A stretch of 64,000 nucleotides of DNA from Nocardioidaceae bacterium (GCA_017744365.1 JAGIBL010000001.1:1256001-1320000), one strand, 5' to 3'. Counted from the stretch's first letter, positions 25,801-34,592 are shown. Program-made: numbers and translations. Notes: generated by a model not told the origin, from the letters alone.

Positions 25801-28800
25801 AAGTACAGGCAGCGTCCGTCTGGCAGGACCACCGCGACGTTGCCCTGTCCGTCGGCGTGCGAGGACATCTCGTAGTCTGAGGTCCACCCCGTGCCGAACC
25901 AGCCCTCGCGGTCGCTGGAGCTGTTGTAGGTGCGGGTGACCTGGAGCTTCGGCCCCGGCGTCGTGACCGTCAGGTCCTCGCTGGAGGTCACGTAGTTGCC
26001 GGGCAGCCCGCCGTTCGGTGCGTCACCGAGGGCGGCACAGGGGTTCTCGATGTCGAAGGAGAAGCCGGAGAGGGTCAGCGCCTTGTGGTCCAGGCGGTTG
26101 TGCACCTTGCCGTCCGCGCCGAGGAAGAGCGTGGACACCGCCACGACGCCGTACCCGTCCTTCTCGTACGGGATCGTCGCGGAGAGCTGGTCGGCGCTCG
26201 TCTGCGCCAGCGGGGACTGGAAGTCGGCCGAGACGAACGGCGTCGCGTACACCTGGTACCCGACGACGGTCTCGCCCGGGACGTTGTTGGCCGGCTGCCA
26301 GCTCACCTTGATGCCCGCGGAGGTGTTCGTCGAGGACATCGTCGGCACCTGGGGGTCCGGCGGGTGCGCGACGATCTCGTTCGGGATGAACTGGTTGCCT
26401 CCGGTGCGCAGGACGTAGGACTGCGCGAGGTTCAGGTTGCCGGTGAAGTCGGTGAGCACCGTGTAGTCGCGGGTCGTGAACGTCTCTCCCGGCTCGATCC
26501 GGTCGACGGCCTGGTCGAACTGCTGCCGAGGCTGGAACACGTACGGCCGGTGCTCGTCCTGCGGCTGCGGCAGCAGGGTGACCATCGGGTTGTAGACCGG
26601 CACGTCGGACACGTTGGTCAGCGAGACCGAGAGGTCGTACGGCGAGAACATCGTGGCCTTGTCGTCCACGTCGACCGTCATCCGCAGGGCGGAGCCGCCC
26701 CAGACCTTGATCCGGTTCGCCTCGTCGGTGGTCGCGTCGAGCTGGACCGGGGTGCCCACCGGCTGCAGCACGCCGGAGTAGTGGGCGTCGAGGGTGTACT
26801 CGCCCTCGACGTCGCCGCGCACGATCCAGTGCACGCTGCGCGACTGGCCGCCCGGGACGTCGTCCATCGGCTGCGCCAGCGTCTGCGGGTTCGGGCCGGA
26901 CATGTCGGCCAGCGAGAGCCCGGACGGGAGGTCCAGGGTCGCGGTGCCGTCCTCGAAGGTGAACGCCTCGTCGCTGAGGTTGGTCACCATCAGCTGGACG
27001 TCGAACATCTCCTTGAGCCACTTCGCCTGCCCGGGGATGACGATCCAGAGGATCCGGTCGCCACCGGGGTAGGCGACCACGTAGCCGCCACCCGAGTACG
27101 GCACCGCGATCCACCCCGAGCCGCCCGAGCAGTCCGCGCCGTTGCAGGTCGGGTTGACGAAGCTGTGCCCGGTCGAGACGCCGGAGACGCTGACGGTGGT
27201 GTCCTCGAAGGACAGGTTGATCTCGAACTGGAAGATGTTCTGGTTGCCCGGCGCCTCCGGGTCGATGCCCAGGTCGATCGCCTCGTCCGGCGTGAGGCGC
27301 TTGGTGGTCAGCTCGGAGGCACCGACCTCCCCGCGCTCGAGGGCGAGGCTGGCGAAGCCGGCACCGCCGGAGACGGTGATCGACGTCGTCGCCGGCCGGT
27401 AGCCCGGTGCCGCCACGTACGCCGTGACGGTGCCGTCGGGCAGCCCGTCGATCCGGTACGAGCCCGGGTCGGTCGGGATCGCCCGGTAGGTGGCGTTGCC
27501 CGAATCCTTGACCACGACGGTCGCGCCGACGAGCGGCTGCCCGTCGCTGGTGACCGCCACGACCGCGCCGCCGCCGGCAGGCAGCGTCACCGTCACCGGG
27601 ACCTGGCTGCTCGAGGTGCGGCCGTGGCCCGCCACGGTGAGCGTGGCCACGTAGTCGCCCGGCGCGGCATAGGTGTGCTGCGCGACCGCGTTGGCCGACG
27701 GCGCCGACTGGTGCCCGTCGCCGAAGTTCCAGGTGTAGCTCTGGATCAGCGGCGAGCCCGGCAGCGAGGCCGACCCGTCCAGCTGGGCGGGGCGGTTGAC
27801 CTCGACCACGACCGGGTCGCCGGCGTTGGCCTGGAACAGCGCATCGTTCCTGGCCACGTCGATCTTCAGCGTCGCGTTCGGCGCGGGGTCGGCCTTGCCG
27901 TCGCTGACGTGCAGCACCGCCACGCAGCTGTGGCACTCGAGGTAGGTGTGCGTGACGGTCGTGCCACCGGCCGGCAGCGGCTGTGGCTGGGTTCGCGGCG
28001 AACCGTCGCCGTAGTCGATGGTCCAGGTCAGGTCGTCGCCGTCGACGTCGGTCGCCGCGATGTCGAACGTGACGTCGAGAGCCTCGACACCCGAGGTCAC
28101 GTCGGCGGAGAGCACCGGGACCGGCGGGTTGTCGGAGACCAGGGACGCCGTGCCGGTCGCCGCTCCGAGCGAGCCGTGCACGGTGTAGTCGCCGGCGGCG
28201 CCCACGGTGCAGCGGGCACCCGAGCAGCTCCCGGACGGGGAGATGGTGAAGGTCGCGTTGCCGGTCACGTCACCGCGGCTGTTGTCCCACGCGTCCCGGC
28301 CGTCGGCCTGGTAGTCCTGACCGCCGCCGGGGGTCACCGCCTTGGAGGCCGGCGTGAGTGCCAGGTGGTCCAGCGGTCCCGGGACGACGTGCTGCTGCTG
28401 GGTCCGGGGGCCCACGCCCGTCGACGGCAGCGCCGAGACCGCGAGGAACGGGTCGCCGGCCTTGGTGTCGCGGTACCGGAAGGTGGTGGTCGACGCGCCG
28501 GCCGGGATGGTCACCTGGGTGATCTGGGTCCCCGAGCCGTCCAGGAAGCGCCCCGAGACCGCTGAGCTCTGCAGCGTGACGACGAGACCGCCGGCGCCGG
28601 CCACGACCGGTCCGTCCCGGTTCTCCAGGCGGACGGTGTACGGCGAGCTCGTCACGCCGGCGGTGAGCTGCTGCGCCTGCCCCACGAAGAACAGCTGCCG
28701 GCTCGGCGTCACCGTGTGCGCCACCGGCGTGGCCGAGGCGGAGAAGTAGTAGCCGTCGCCGCCGTAGCTCGCCCCGATCTGGTGACTGCCCACGGTGAGG

Positions 28801-31800
28801 AGCTGGGTGACCAGCCTGGCCTGGCCGTTGCCGTCGATGGTGACCGTACCGACGCTCTGCCCGTTGTCGGTGAAGGTCACGTAGCCGGTTGGCGCCGGGC
28901 TGGTGCCCCCGGCGACGGTGGCGGTGAAGGTGACCTGCTCGCCGAAGGCGGTGCCGCCGGGCTGGCTCGAGGTCAGCGTGATCGTCGAGGCGAGACCGGG
29001 GTTGACCTGCTGGGAGACGACCGGCGAGGAGCCGCCGAGGAAGTTGTCGTCACCGGAGTACTCCGCGCGCATCTGGTGCGCACCCTGGGTGAGCGTCGAC
29101 GTGGAGATCTTCGCCTCGCCGTTGGCGTCGAGGGTCCGGGTGCCGAGGGCGGTCGTCCCGTCGTACAGGGTGACCGAGCCGGTCGGCGTGCCCGCGTACG
29201 GCGCGTCCGGGACGATCCGGAAGGTGACCTGGGTGCCGAGCACGGAGGGGTTCGGGGTGGGCACCACGAACGTGTACGGCGCCGCCTTGCCGAGGGTCAG
29301 CGACTTCGTACCCGTCGAAGATCCGTTCTCGTCGGTGCCGCCGTACGCCGCGGACAGGGCGCGGGTGCCCGCCCGCAGGCCGCTGGTGACCAGGGTGGCG
29401 GTGCCGTCGGCGTGGATCGTCGCGGTGCCGATCGCGGTGCCGTCGGCGAAGAAGGACACGAAGCCGGCCGGCGGGCCACGGCCCGGAGGCGCGACAGCCA
29501 GGGTCGCTGTCAGGGTGACCTGCTGCCCGTAGACGGGCGTGGCCGGGGCCGCCGCGAGCGTGAGCGTGGTCGGCGCGGGTGCCACGGTGTAGTCGAGCCC
29601 GGCGCTGGTGCTCGACGCGTAGTCCCCGGCGCCCGCGAAGGTCGCCACCAGGTCGTGGTCGTTGCCGGCGGCGAGGTCGGTGGTCTGCAACGTGGCGTGG
29701 CCGTTGCCGTCGAGCTGGGCCTGGCCGAGCGCGGTGGTGCCGTCCTTGAAGACCACCGTGCCGGCCGGGGTGCCGCCCGAGGACGCCACGGTCGCGGTCA
29801 GCGTCACCGGCTGGCCCCAGACGCTCTGCTGCGGGCTGGCCGCCAGCGTCGTCGTGGTCGCGTGCCCGACGTGGTGGGTCACCTCTGCCGACTGCTGGGC
29901 CCCGAAGTGGTCGTCGCCGGTGTACGACGCCTTCAGCACGTGGTCGCCGCTGGCGGGGGTGAGCTGGAAGCTCGCCGTCCCGTTCGCGAGTGCGGCGCTG
30001 CCCACCGCGGCGCCGTCGTTCGTCAGCGTGATCGTCCCGCTGGGGCTGCCCTCGCCGGGCGCCACCGGCGCCACCGTCACGGTGACGTCGACCGGTTCGC
30101 TCTCCGCGGAGGGACTCGGCGCGGCGACGACGCCCACCGTCACGTCCGCCTTGGCGACGACCTGCTCCACGGCGGCCGACGTCGAGGTGTCGTAGGAGTC
30201 GTTGCCGCCATAGGTCGCGGTCACGGAGTAGGTTCCCGCGTCGAGCTTCTTGGGCAGCACCGCCTTGCCGTTCGCCTGCAGGGGCACGGTCCCGAGCGGG
30301 TTCGCGCCGGCCTTGAACGTGACCGAGCCGGTCGGCGTGCCGTAGGTCTGGACGTCCGGGGTGACCGTCGCGGTCATCGTCACGGTCTGCCCGTTCACCG
30401 ACGACGTCGGCGCGAGGACGAGCGCGGTCTGGGTCGCGACCCGCTTGACCACGTGGCTGTACGGCGCGGAGGCGGACTGCCCGTAGCCGGACCCGCCCGC
30501 GTAGGTGGCCGTCACGGCATAGGTGCCCACCGCGAGGTCGTTGACCGTGATCGTCGCCTTGCCGTCCGCCCCGATGCTCGCCGAGCCGAGGGTGGCCGTC
30601 GGCGTGGTGAAGGTGACGGTGCCCGGCGGCGTGGTCTCGAGGTCCACGGCGTCGACCGTCGCGGTGAACGTGACCGCGTTGCCGAGCACCGAGGGGTTCG
30701 GCGTGCTGGTCAGCGTCGTCTCGGTGCGGGGGCTGACGTACTGGGTGAGCACCGAGGACATGCTCGGGTCGTGGTTCGCCGAGCCGCCGTAGGTGGCCTT
30801 GACCTGGTAGATCCCTTGCGGCCTGACGACGTCGGTGAACGAGGCGTTGCCCGCCCCGTCGAGCTGGACGGTCGCGATGGTGCCGCCGTCGAGGGCGAGC
30901 ACGACGTAGCCCTGCGGCACGCCGCCGCCGGGTGCCACGGCCTTCACGTTCACCTTGTACGTCACCGCCGCGCCCTCGCCCGCGGGGTTCGGCGTCGAGG
31001 TCAGGGTGGTCGTCGTCGCAGCCGGGACGACGTCGAGGTGCGTCGGCGACTCGGTCGCCCCGAACCCGTACCGGCTGCTCCCGGCGTAGTCCGCGGTCAG
31101 CTCCCGGCCGCCGGCGGTGGCGAAGCTGGTGGTCACGGTGCCCTTGCCCTCGGCGTTGAGGGTCGCGGTGCCCAGCACGACGTCGCCGGCCTTGACGGTC
31201 ACCGTGCCGGTCGGCGTCGGGCCCTGTCCGGTGCCGGGAGCGACCGTGACGACCACGGCCGTCGACTCGCCGACCTTGACGACCCCGGGTGCCGTCAGCG
31301 TCACGGCGACCGCCGGCACGATCGTCGAGATGCGCTCGGTGGACACACTGGCCAGGTTCCGGGCGTCGCCCGCGTAGCGGGCGGTGAGCCGGTGCTGCCC
31401 GAGCGCGAGGTCGTCGACGGTCAGGGTCGCGTCACCCGCGGCGTCGAGGATCGCCTGACCGAGTGCGGTGGTGCCGTCGAGGAACGTCACGGTGCCGGTG
31501 GCCGCCGCCGTGGTGGGCCGGGTGGCCCGCACCTGCGCGGAGAGGGTGACGCGCTTGCCGACCGGCGCCGGCTCGGGGGTGTTGAGGAGGGTGGTCGTGG
31601 TGGTCGCCTTGGCCACGGTGAGGTCGACCGGGGCGGAGTCGCGCGGCGCGTAGCGCGCGTCCCCGGGGTACGCCGCGATCAGGGTGTGCGTGCCGATCGG
31701 AAGGTCGTCGACGAAGACGACACCGGTCCCGTTGGCGCCGAGCGCCACTGTCGCGACAGGACCGCTCTCCGAGGAGATCTGCACGGATCCGGTCGCCGCC

Positions 31801-34592
31801 TTCGAGCCGGCTCCGGCGCGCGGGACCGTGACGGCCAGACGCACCGGTTCGGTGGCGGCCGCGGGGCTGGGCGAGACCTCGAGCACCGGCACCTTCGCGG
31901 CGCGGGTCACCTCGACGTCCTCCTGGTCGGCGCTGGTCGCGAAGACCGCGTCCCCGCCGTACACCGCTTTCACGGTCGCGGTCCGGGGTTCCAGCAGCGG
32001 CAGCGTGACGCTCGCCTGGCCCTCGGCCAGCTCGCCGGTGCCGACGCGCGCACCGTCGACGTAGAAGACCACGAACCCACCCGGGCTCGCTCCGCCGGCG
32101 CCGCTGCCGCTGACCGTGGCGGTGGCCTGCAGGCCGGTGCCGTAGGCCCCGCCCGCCGGCTGCACCTGGAGTGCGGTGGTGGTGTTCTCGACGCCGCTGA
32201 CGACGTGGTCAAGGGCAGGTCGGTTCCGGCTCCCGACGTACCGGGTGTCGCCGCTGTAGCGAGCCACGATCGAGTGGTTGCCGGCGGCGAACGTCCCCGA
32301 GTACGTCGCCTTGCCGTTCGCGCCGAGCGGCACGGTGTCCAGGGTCGTCGAGCCGTCGACGAACGTGACCGTGCCCGTCGGCGCCTCGCTGAGCGGGTGC
32401 GGCGCGTCGACCGTCGCGGTCAGGGTGACCTGCGCGCCTTCCTCCCAGTCCGCTGGGTCGGCGTCGAGGGAGAGGGTGGTCTCCTGCAGACGGGACTGGT
32501 CCCAGCGCGCGGAGACCTCGGCCGCGGAGAAGGTCTTGGAGTACACCGCGACCTCGTCGTACGAGCCGGCTACCTGGCCCACGTGAAGGTTCGCGCCGGA
32601 CGTCCAGCCGACACCGCCCGAGGACCCGATCGGGTGGCCGTCGAGGTACAGCCAGGACGACGAGCCATCGCTGGTCAGCACGAGCTGGTGCCAGGCACCG
32701 TCGATGATCGAGGAGGTCGGCGTCACCTGGATGAACCCGCAGCATCCGGGTGGGTCGACCGTCAGCCGCGACCCGAAGTCCTTGTAGATCCGCCAGTAGT
32801 CGTCGTACGACGCCAGCCAGCCGTCCGCGGCCTGGGTCGTCTTGAACCAGAACTCCAGCGTCTTCGGCGACGACCCCACCGGCAGCCCGTCGGGACCGCG
32901 CGACAAGGCCCACTGACCGGCGGCGCTCGACTCGACGGCACCGTCGTCGTCACCGACCGGAGCGCCGGCCGGGACACCGGTCACTCCGGGGGCGTACTCA
33001 GCGTGCCGGCACTTCCCGGACGAGTCGTAGGCGACCCGGTTGCCGGCCGCGGAGGTCAGGTCTCCGAGCCGCAGGTACAGCTCGGGGTTCTGGTCGATGA
33101 CCAGGCCCGCGTGCCCCGACGAACCAGCAGCCGGGCAGCCCCGTCCGGGCCCGCGCCGCGCGATCGCCCACCGCTCGTTGACCTCGTCGGCCGACAGCTT
33201 CTTGGAGTAGATCGCGACCTCGTCGTACGACCCGGCCACCTGGCCCACGCGTGGACTCGCGCCCGCCGTCCAGCCCACCCCCGACGAGGAGCCGACCAGC
33301 TGACCGTCGAGGTACAGCCAGGAGGACCCGCCATCAGTCGTCAACACGATCTGGTGCCAGGCACCGTCGATGATCGACCACGTCGGCGTCACCTGGATGA
33401 ACCCACAACATCCCGGTGGGTCGATCGTCAGCCGCGACCCGAGGTCCTTGTAGATCCGCCAGTAGTCGTCGTACGACGCCAGCCATCCGTCCTCGGCCTG
33501 GGTCGTCTTGAACCAGAACTCCAGCGTCTTCGGCGACGATCCCGTCGGGAGTCCGTCGCCACCGTGCGAGATCGCCCACGTGGTGCGGTCGGTGTTCTTG
33601 AGCGCTGGGTCGTTGTCCCCTTCGAGTGCTCGCGGGTCGGTGCTGGTGTCCTGATCCGTGGTCGGACCGAGTGTCGCGTGCCGGCAATGACCCGAGTGGT
33701 CCAGCACCGTGCGACCACCCGGCTCCGACAACACCTCAGAACCACGCAGATACACCTCCGGCGCATCAGCCATCACCGCCGACGCATACGCACCCGACGG
33801 CACCCCCGCCGGACACACCGACGAGGTCGGCATCGTCGCCACCGCCCACCGACCAGCAACCTGGTTCGCCGACAGACGCTTCGAATAGACCGCCACCTCG
33901 TCATACGAACCAGCCACCTGACCAACCCGCAGACTCGCCCCCGCCGTCCACCCCACACCACCCGAGGACCCGATCAGCTGACCATCGACAAACAACCACC
34001 CCGACGAACCATCAGTGGTCAACACGACCTGATGCCACGCACCATCAGTGATCGACCACGTCGGCGTCACCTGGATATACCCACAACACCCCGGCGGATC
34101 AATCGTCAACCGCGACCCCTGATCCTTGTAGACCCCCCAATAACCGTCATACGACGCCAACCACCCATCCGCCGACGACGTCGTCTTGAACCAGAACTCC
34201 AACGACTTCGCCGACGACCCCACCGGCAACCCGGTGGACGGCCCTTGGAGCGCCCAGTCCGGACCGGCGTTCGCCAGCCCCAGGTCGTCGGCGGCCGAGC
34301 TCGGGAACATGCCGTCCACGCCCGGCGTGACGTTGGCTCCATGACTGCCGTCGCGGAAGTTCCCCGAGGAGTCCCGCGCGAAGCCGGCGGTCGCATCGTC
34401 GAGCCGGTAGTACACGGCCGGGTTGTCCGCGAGCACGTTGTCGGCGTACCGCTGCGAGACCGACGGAGGCGGCGGGTCGGCCTTCGCGGGCGCGGCCGGG
34501 AGAGTGACCAGCGACAGGCCCGTGGCAACCAGCACCACGGGGAGCAGAGCGGCGGTGAGCCAGGTCGGTCGTCCCGTGGTGCGCGTCCTCAT
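19896..34592 (-). CDS. Giant secreted RHS/YD-repeat polymorphic toxin
   Basis: 4,898 residues. A signal peptide (AALLPVVLVATGLSLVTLPA, cleavage near AKA-DP) is followed by three LamG-like jellyroll repeats (about 55-700). Thirteen Ig-like repeats of about 95 residues follow (700-1960), ending in the TYGG/YSGD strand typical of bacterial Ig-like group 3. Next come a filamin-like segment, two PKD domains (YGDGSP, FGDGHQ; about 2155-2340), a carboxypeptidase-regulatory-like fold and a fibronectin-III-like domain. From about 2847 there is a DUF6531-type RHS entry (TRTYNSSSDREGWFGTGW), then some 1,600 residues of YD repeats. These close with the RHS core (NRYTYAGNNPLSMFDADG, about 4470). The C-terminal tip (from about 4750) resembles toxin cytidine deaminases, with D4821-A-E4823 and C4847-x2-C4850. 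No LPXTG or membrane anchor is visible. ATG 34592 overlaps the lipoprotein stop. Confidence 0.92.
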   Translation of the reverse strand: MRTRTTGRPTWLTAALLPVVLVATGLSLVTLPAAPAKADPPPPSVSQRYADNVLADNPAVYYRLDDATAGFARDSSGNFRDGSHGANVTPGVDGMFPSSAADDLGLANAGPDWALQGPSTGLPVGSSAKSLEFWFKTTSSADGWLASYDGYWGVYKDQGSRLTIDPPGCCGYIQVTPTWSITDGAWHQVVLTTDGSSGWLFVDGQLIGSSGGVGWTAGASLRVGQVAGSYDEVAVYSKRLSANQVAGRWAVATMPTSSVCPAGVPSGAYASAVMADAPEVYLRGSEVLSEPGGRTVLDHSGHCRHATLGPTTDQDTSTDPRALEGDNDPALKNTDRTTWAISHGGDGLPTGSSPKTLEFWFKTTQAEDGWLASYDDYWRIYKDLGSRLTIDPPGCCGFIQVTPTWSIIDGAWHQIVLTTDGGSSWLYLDGQLVGSSSGVGWTAGASPRVGQVAGSYDEVAIYSKKLSADEVNERWAIARRGPGRGCPAAGSSGHAGLVIDQNPELYLRLGDLTSAAGNRVAYDSSGKCRHAEYAPGVTGVPAGAPVGDDDGAVESSAAGQWALSRGPDGLPVGSSPKTLEFWFKTTQAADGWLASYDDYWRIYKDFGSRLTVDPPGCCGFIQVTPTSSIIDGAWHQLVLTSDGSSSWLYLDGHPIGSSGGVGWTSGANLHVGQVAGSYDEVAVYSKTFSAAEVSARWDQSRLQETTLSLDADPADWEEGAQVTLTATVDAPHPLSEAPTGTVTFVDGSTTLDTVPLGANGKATYSGTFAAGNHSIVARYSGDTRYVGSRNRPALDHVVSGVENTTTALQVQPAGGAYGTGLQATATVSGSGAGGASPGGFVVFYVDGARVGTGELAEGQASVTLPLLEPRTATVKAVYGGDAVFATSADQEDVEVTRAAKVPVLEVSPSPAAATEPVRLAVTVPRAGAGSKAATGSVQISSESGPVATVALGANGTGVVFVDDLPIGTHTLIAAYPGDARYAPRDSAPVDLTVAKATTTTTLLNTPEPAPVGKRVTLSAQVRATRPTTAAATGTVTFLDGTTALGQAILDAAGDATLTVDDLALGQHRLTARYAGDARNLASVSTERISTIVPAVAVTLTAPGVVKVGESTAVVVTVAPGTGQGPTPTGTVTVKAGDVVLGTATLNAEGKGTVTTSFATAGGRELTADYAGSSRYGFGATESPTHLDVVPAATTTTLTSTPNPAGEGAAVTYKVNVKAVAPGGGVPQGYVVLALDGGTIATVQLDGAGNASFTDVVRPQGIYQVKATYGGSANHDPSMSSVLTQYVSPRTETTLTSTPNPSVLGNAVTFTATVDAVDLETTPPGTVTFTTPTATLGSASIGADGKATITVNDLAVGTYAVTATYAGGSGYGQSASAPYSHVVKRVATQTALVLAPTSSVNGQTVTMTATVTPDVQTYGTPTGSVTFKAGANPLGTVPLQANGKAVLPKKLDAGTYSVTATYGGNDSYDTSTSAAVEQVVAKADVTVGVVAAPSPSAESEPVDVTVTVAPVAPGEGSPSGTITLTNDGAAVGSAALANGTASFQLTPASGDHVLKASYTGDDHFGAQQSAEVTHHVGHATTTTLAASPQQSVWGQPVTLTATVASSGGTPAGTVVFKDGTTALGQAQLDGNGHATLQTTDLAAGNDHDLVATFAGAGDYASSTSAGLDYTVAPAPTTLTLAAAPATPVYGQQVTLTATLAVAPPGRGPPAGFVSFFADGTAIGTATIHADGTATLVTSGLRAGTRALSAAYGGTDENGSSTGTKSLTLGKAAPYTFVVPTPNPSVLGTQVTFRIVPDAPYAGTPTGSVTLYDGTTALGTRTLDANGEAKISTSTLTQGAHQMRAEYSGDDNFLGGSSPVVSQQVNPGLASTITLTSSQPGGTAFGEQVTFTATVAGGTSPAPTGYVTFTDNGQSVGTVTIDGNGQARLVTQLLTVGSHQIGASYGGDGYYFSASATPVAHTVTPSRQLFFVGQAQQLTAGVTSSPYTVRLENRDGPVVAGAGGLVVTLQSSAVSGRFLDGSGTQITQVTIPAGASTTTFRYRDTKAGDPFLAVSALPSTGVGPRTQQQHVVPGPLDHLALTPASKAVTPGGGQDYQADGRDAWDNSRGDVTGNATFTISPSGSCSGARCTVGAAGDYTVHGSLGAATGTASLVSDNPPVPVLSADVTSGVEALDVTFDIAATDVDGDDLTWTIDYGDGSPRTQPQPLPAGGTTVTHTYLECHSCVAVLHVSDGKADPAPNATLKIDVARNDALFQANAGDPVVVEVNRPAQLDGSASLPGSPLIQSYTWNFGDGHQSAPSANAVAQHTYAAPGDYVATLTVAGHGRTSSSQVPVTVTLPAGGGAVVAVTSDGQPLVGATVVVKDSGNATYRAIPTDPGSYRIDGLPDGTVTAYVAAPGYRPATTSITVSGGAGFASLALERGEVGASELTTKRLTPDEAIDLGIDPEAPGNQNIFQFEINLSFEDTTVSVSGVSTGHSFVNPTCNGADCSGGSGWIAVPYSGGGYVVAYPGGDRILWIVIPGQAKWLKEMFDVQLMVTNLSDEAFTFEDGTATLDLPSGLSLADMSGPNPQTLAQPMDDVPGGQSRSVHWIVRGDVEGEYTLDAHYSGVLQPVGTPVQLDATTDEANRIKVWGGSALRMTVDVDDKATMFSPYDLSVSLTNVSDVPVYNPMVTLLPQPQDEHRPYVFQPRQQFDQAVDRIEPGETFTTRDYTVLTDFTGNLNLAQSYVLRTGGNQFIPNEIVAHPPDPQVPTMSSTNTSAGIKVSWQPANNVPGETVVGYQVYATPFVSADFQSPLAQTSADQLSATIPYEKDGYGVVAVSTLFLGADGKVHNRLDHKALTLSGFSFDIENPCAALGDAPNGGLPGNYVTSSEDLTVTTPGPKLQVTRTYNSSSDREGWFGTGWTSDYEMSSHADGQGNVAVVLPDGRCLYFMRDPQDLSSFLPPPGEYAHLATDGHDGYVFTSKDRTEFAFDTVGEIGRLQTVTDVDGRRLDLDYGPDPLATKVRTVTDRTTNRSLTFEWNGDGHVSAVKSDPVTTGAGVPAALVWKYYYDDGGRLEAACDPRDNAETGSCTRYEHDPADNEDRRITKVVNPEGNTDAALAYDDKGRVTSRKDGLGKETKYRFPEPPEELDDVTDRMVTTSPLGHETVTDYDKFHRVVSVKTPGGGTTAYGYDQHGYPKKVTDANGHVRSFVYDGRGNVLQQTNGEGETTWMTYDSHDNLSTVRDGRSSSGADDRYLTTLSYDDQSHLVEQKAPATSDQPTGASQTWAYTPGDTQPDGTRVGTKPASGGGFQPPGLVAAEVDAEGATTQHEYDRNGALQETVSSTGLVTSYTYDELGRKLSETVTDASQTPPTSATTSYTYDVVGNLLTTTAPAVTNAVTGATHRLRTTSTYDRNDNVTEVRAADLTGGDVTRTTSYAFDADDRVTDITDAEGKVTGRRYDADGNVVKVIDANQHTLEAEYDADSRPTKVTQLAFTDGLGGAARDIVVARYGYDAGGRRVTVTDPQGRVRRYAYDDADRQVTETLEDYADPDGTTRDVVLEQRAYDGAGQVVSTTSGSGLRTVIQNWNAAGRLASTVLDPGGLNRTTTYAYDKVGNVRSQAQSQPSDGRTEKVDTVYNSVGLPTKRTVVNGTDDLVTTFGYDRRGNLVTTKDPVGNITDYRYDELNRRIAELRPQVDSENVAGTVTNGRPTIGYGFNTFGDATQVVDPRGRTTTTAFDRLGRETTITHPGYTPPGGQQIVPVERYEYDNVGNLAKVTDRRGLVTDYTFDAMNRVTRQTDPLLTGQSARGTTGYEYDDAGNLLATVDPRGARREATYDALNQVRTRTDVVRRSGGVVDRYTSRYTYDDLGDLLTEENPLHDVVRYGYSPASEMVSVTDEAGKVTTIQRDVAGRAVRTTDPLGRAQLQQFDDAGRLKAVAAISSTGAELARTRFDLDGNGNVVKETRPEANTIGFTYDSNGRLTRVDQQTATGVSAITRFGYDVAGNQTRLTDGRDNVTAYTYNAWNLREDTVEPSTSGQTAAADRTFTTSYDAAGLPVKETQPNGITINRTFDELGNLVVEAGTSTDATIPAARRDFGYDKAGVLSSAGPATARIDFAFDDRGLLTSATGPSGSSSYQYDAAGQMLSRTDASGTSSFTWDSRGNLKTAQDPLTGVTATNTYDDASQLLTTSYTGGASRALTWDQQGRLTGDTLKKSDGTISASTTYGYDKNDNLTSQTITQSGNSAAGAYTYGYDLADRIVSWTKGSTTKSYVYDAAGNRTKVNGTVYSYDARNRVTNQGIKTLSWDARGTLDRQSQLGVPQAIYEYDALGRTTKVTSSSFQPIPLTYDSLDRVTSRRGVAFAYEGLNIDPVSDGATLISRDPSGAPMAQKTGTGTPSLIRSNRHGDLTALFSGNGTVNGSRVYEPYGEVAGTTGTASPLGFQGDYTDATTHDLWMGARWYLPDVGTFTARDTVFGQLRTPITLNRYTYAGNNPLSMFDADGHDFDPIGWVNTHIVQPIGNAFSSGWNAVTGFISGVAHGISSAYGMAQSVYNAARAKVSAAISRAQQQITHMIDVARRAGAAFAQQNAALAKVLKQGAEIILPMVAGAVVTGGCMYFTAGAATPACLMAGGAAAGALSGASQCDGMNSACFRRVAVEAAAGAVTGLFGGSGGSVLRYGGRLLAGAEGVGLRTVARQATVAAEKSTLLGTMVRGGSANAVYDSIVQVGTTGTIDFKQVGDSFVSGAVLAGSLHLGASGARRQMDLRGLRESAELKANADAVHTALGHPRAMQMRTTAVVRARKPNGELVDVYASSGTRGLTRAQKEAVGELGGVPAENIAGDAETTALAHIDAQQWKPVAGGVSRPSCPICTNDIMDDGALFAGPLARYRFLGRFVNSQSQFYWRQGVQWSQLAFWRRG
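19899..20340 (-). other. C-terminal deaminase-like toxin module of the RHS protein
   Basis: The last ~147 residues follow the RHS core and a spacer with hydrophobic helices. Strands TTAVVRAR and ELVDVYASSGT, then LTRAQKEAVGELGGV, precede GDAETTAL (zinc ligand/catalytic E pair) and SRPSCPICTND (two zinc cysteines). This order matches polymorphic-toxin members of the cytidine-deaminase superfamily. The usual first ligand His or Cys of HxE/CxE is Asp here. A 45-residue aromatic tail (FYWRQGVQWSQLAFWRRG at its end) is unusual. Confidence 0.6.
21200..25930 (-). repeat. YD-repeat (RHS shell) region
   Basis: Dozens of imperfect repeats of about 20-22 codons share the pattern YDxxGNxxxxxxxxxGxxTxYxYD, such as YRYDELNRRI and YGYDRRGNLVTTKD. 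In RHS proteins these strands spiral into a hollow shell that encloses the C-terminal toxin. At DNA level the repeats recur as gac/tac-rich 60-66-base units, with no long identical stretches noticed. Confidence 0.85.
28708..32490 (-). repeat. Thirteen tandem Ig-like repeats
   Basis: About 285-base units encode domains of the form TTLTSTPNPSVLGNAVTFTA…GTVTFxDGTTALG…ATYGG. Counting the domain starts from ETTLSLDADP to STITLTSSQP gives thirteen. They probably form a long stalk that carries the RHS shell away from the cell. Sequence similarity between units is moderate, so the array is old or diversified. Confidence 0.75.
32495..34430 (-). repeat. Three tandem LamG-like domain repeats
   Basis: Three ~600-base units each encode a jellyroll with the shared core LEFWFKTT…DGWLASYD…SRLTIDPPGCCG…IQVTPT…GAWHQ…WLxxDG…VGQVAGSYDEVA. 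Units two and three are very close at DNA level (33160-33760 and 32495-33080). Unit one (33836-34430) encodes nearly the same protein with a different codon choice. They are likely ligand or carbohydrate-binding modules at the N-terminus. Confidence 0.8.

Noticed and set aside
21200..34430. CRISPR or tandem DNA repeat array
   Set aside because: The repeats are diverged, in frame and encode YD, Ig and LamG domains, without constant repeats and unique spacers.
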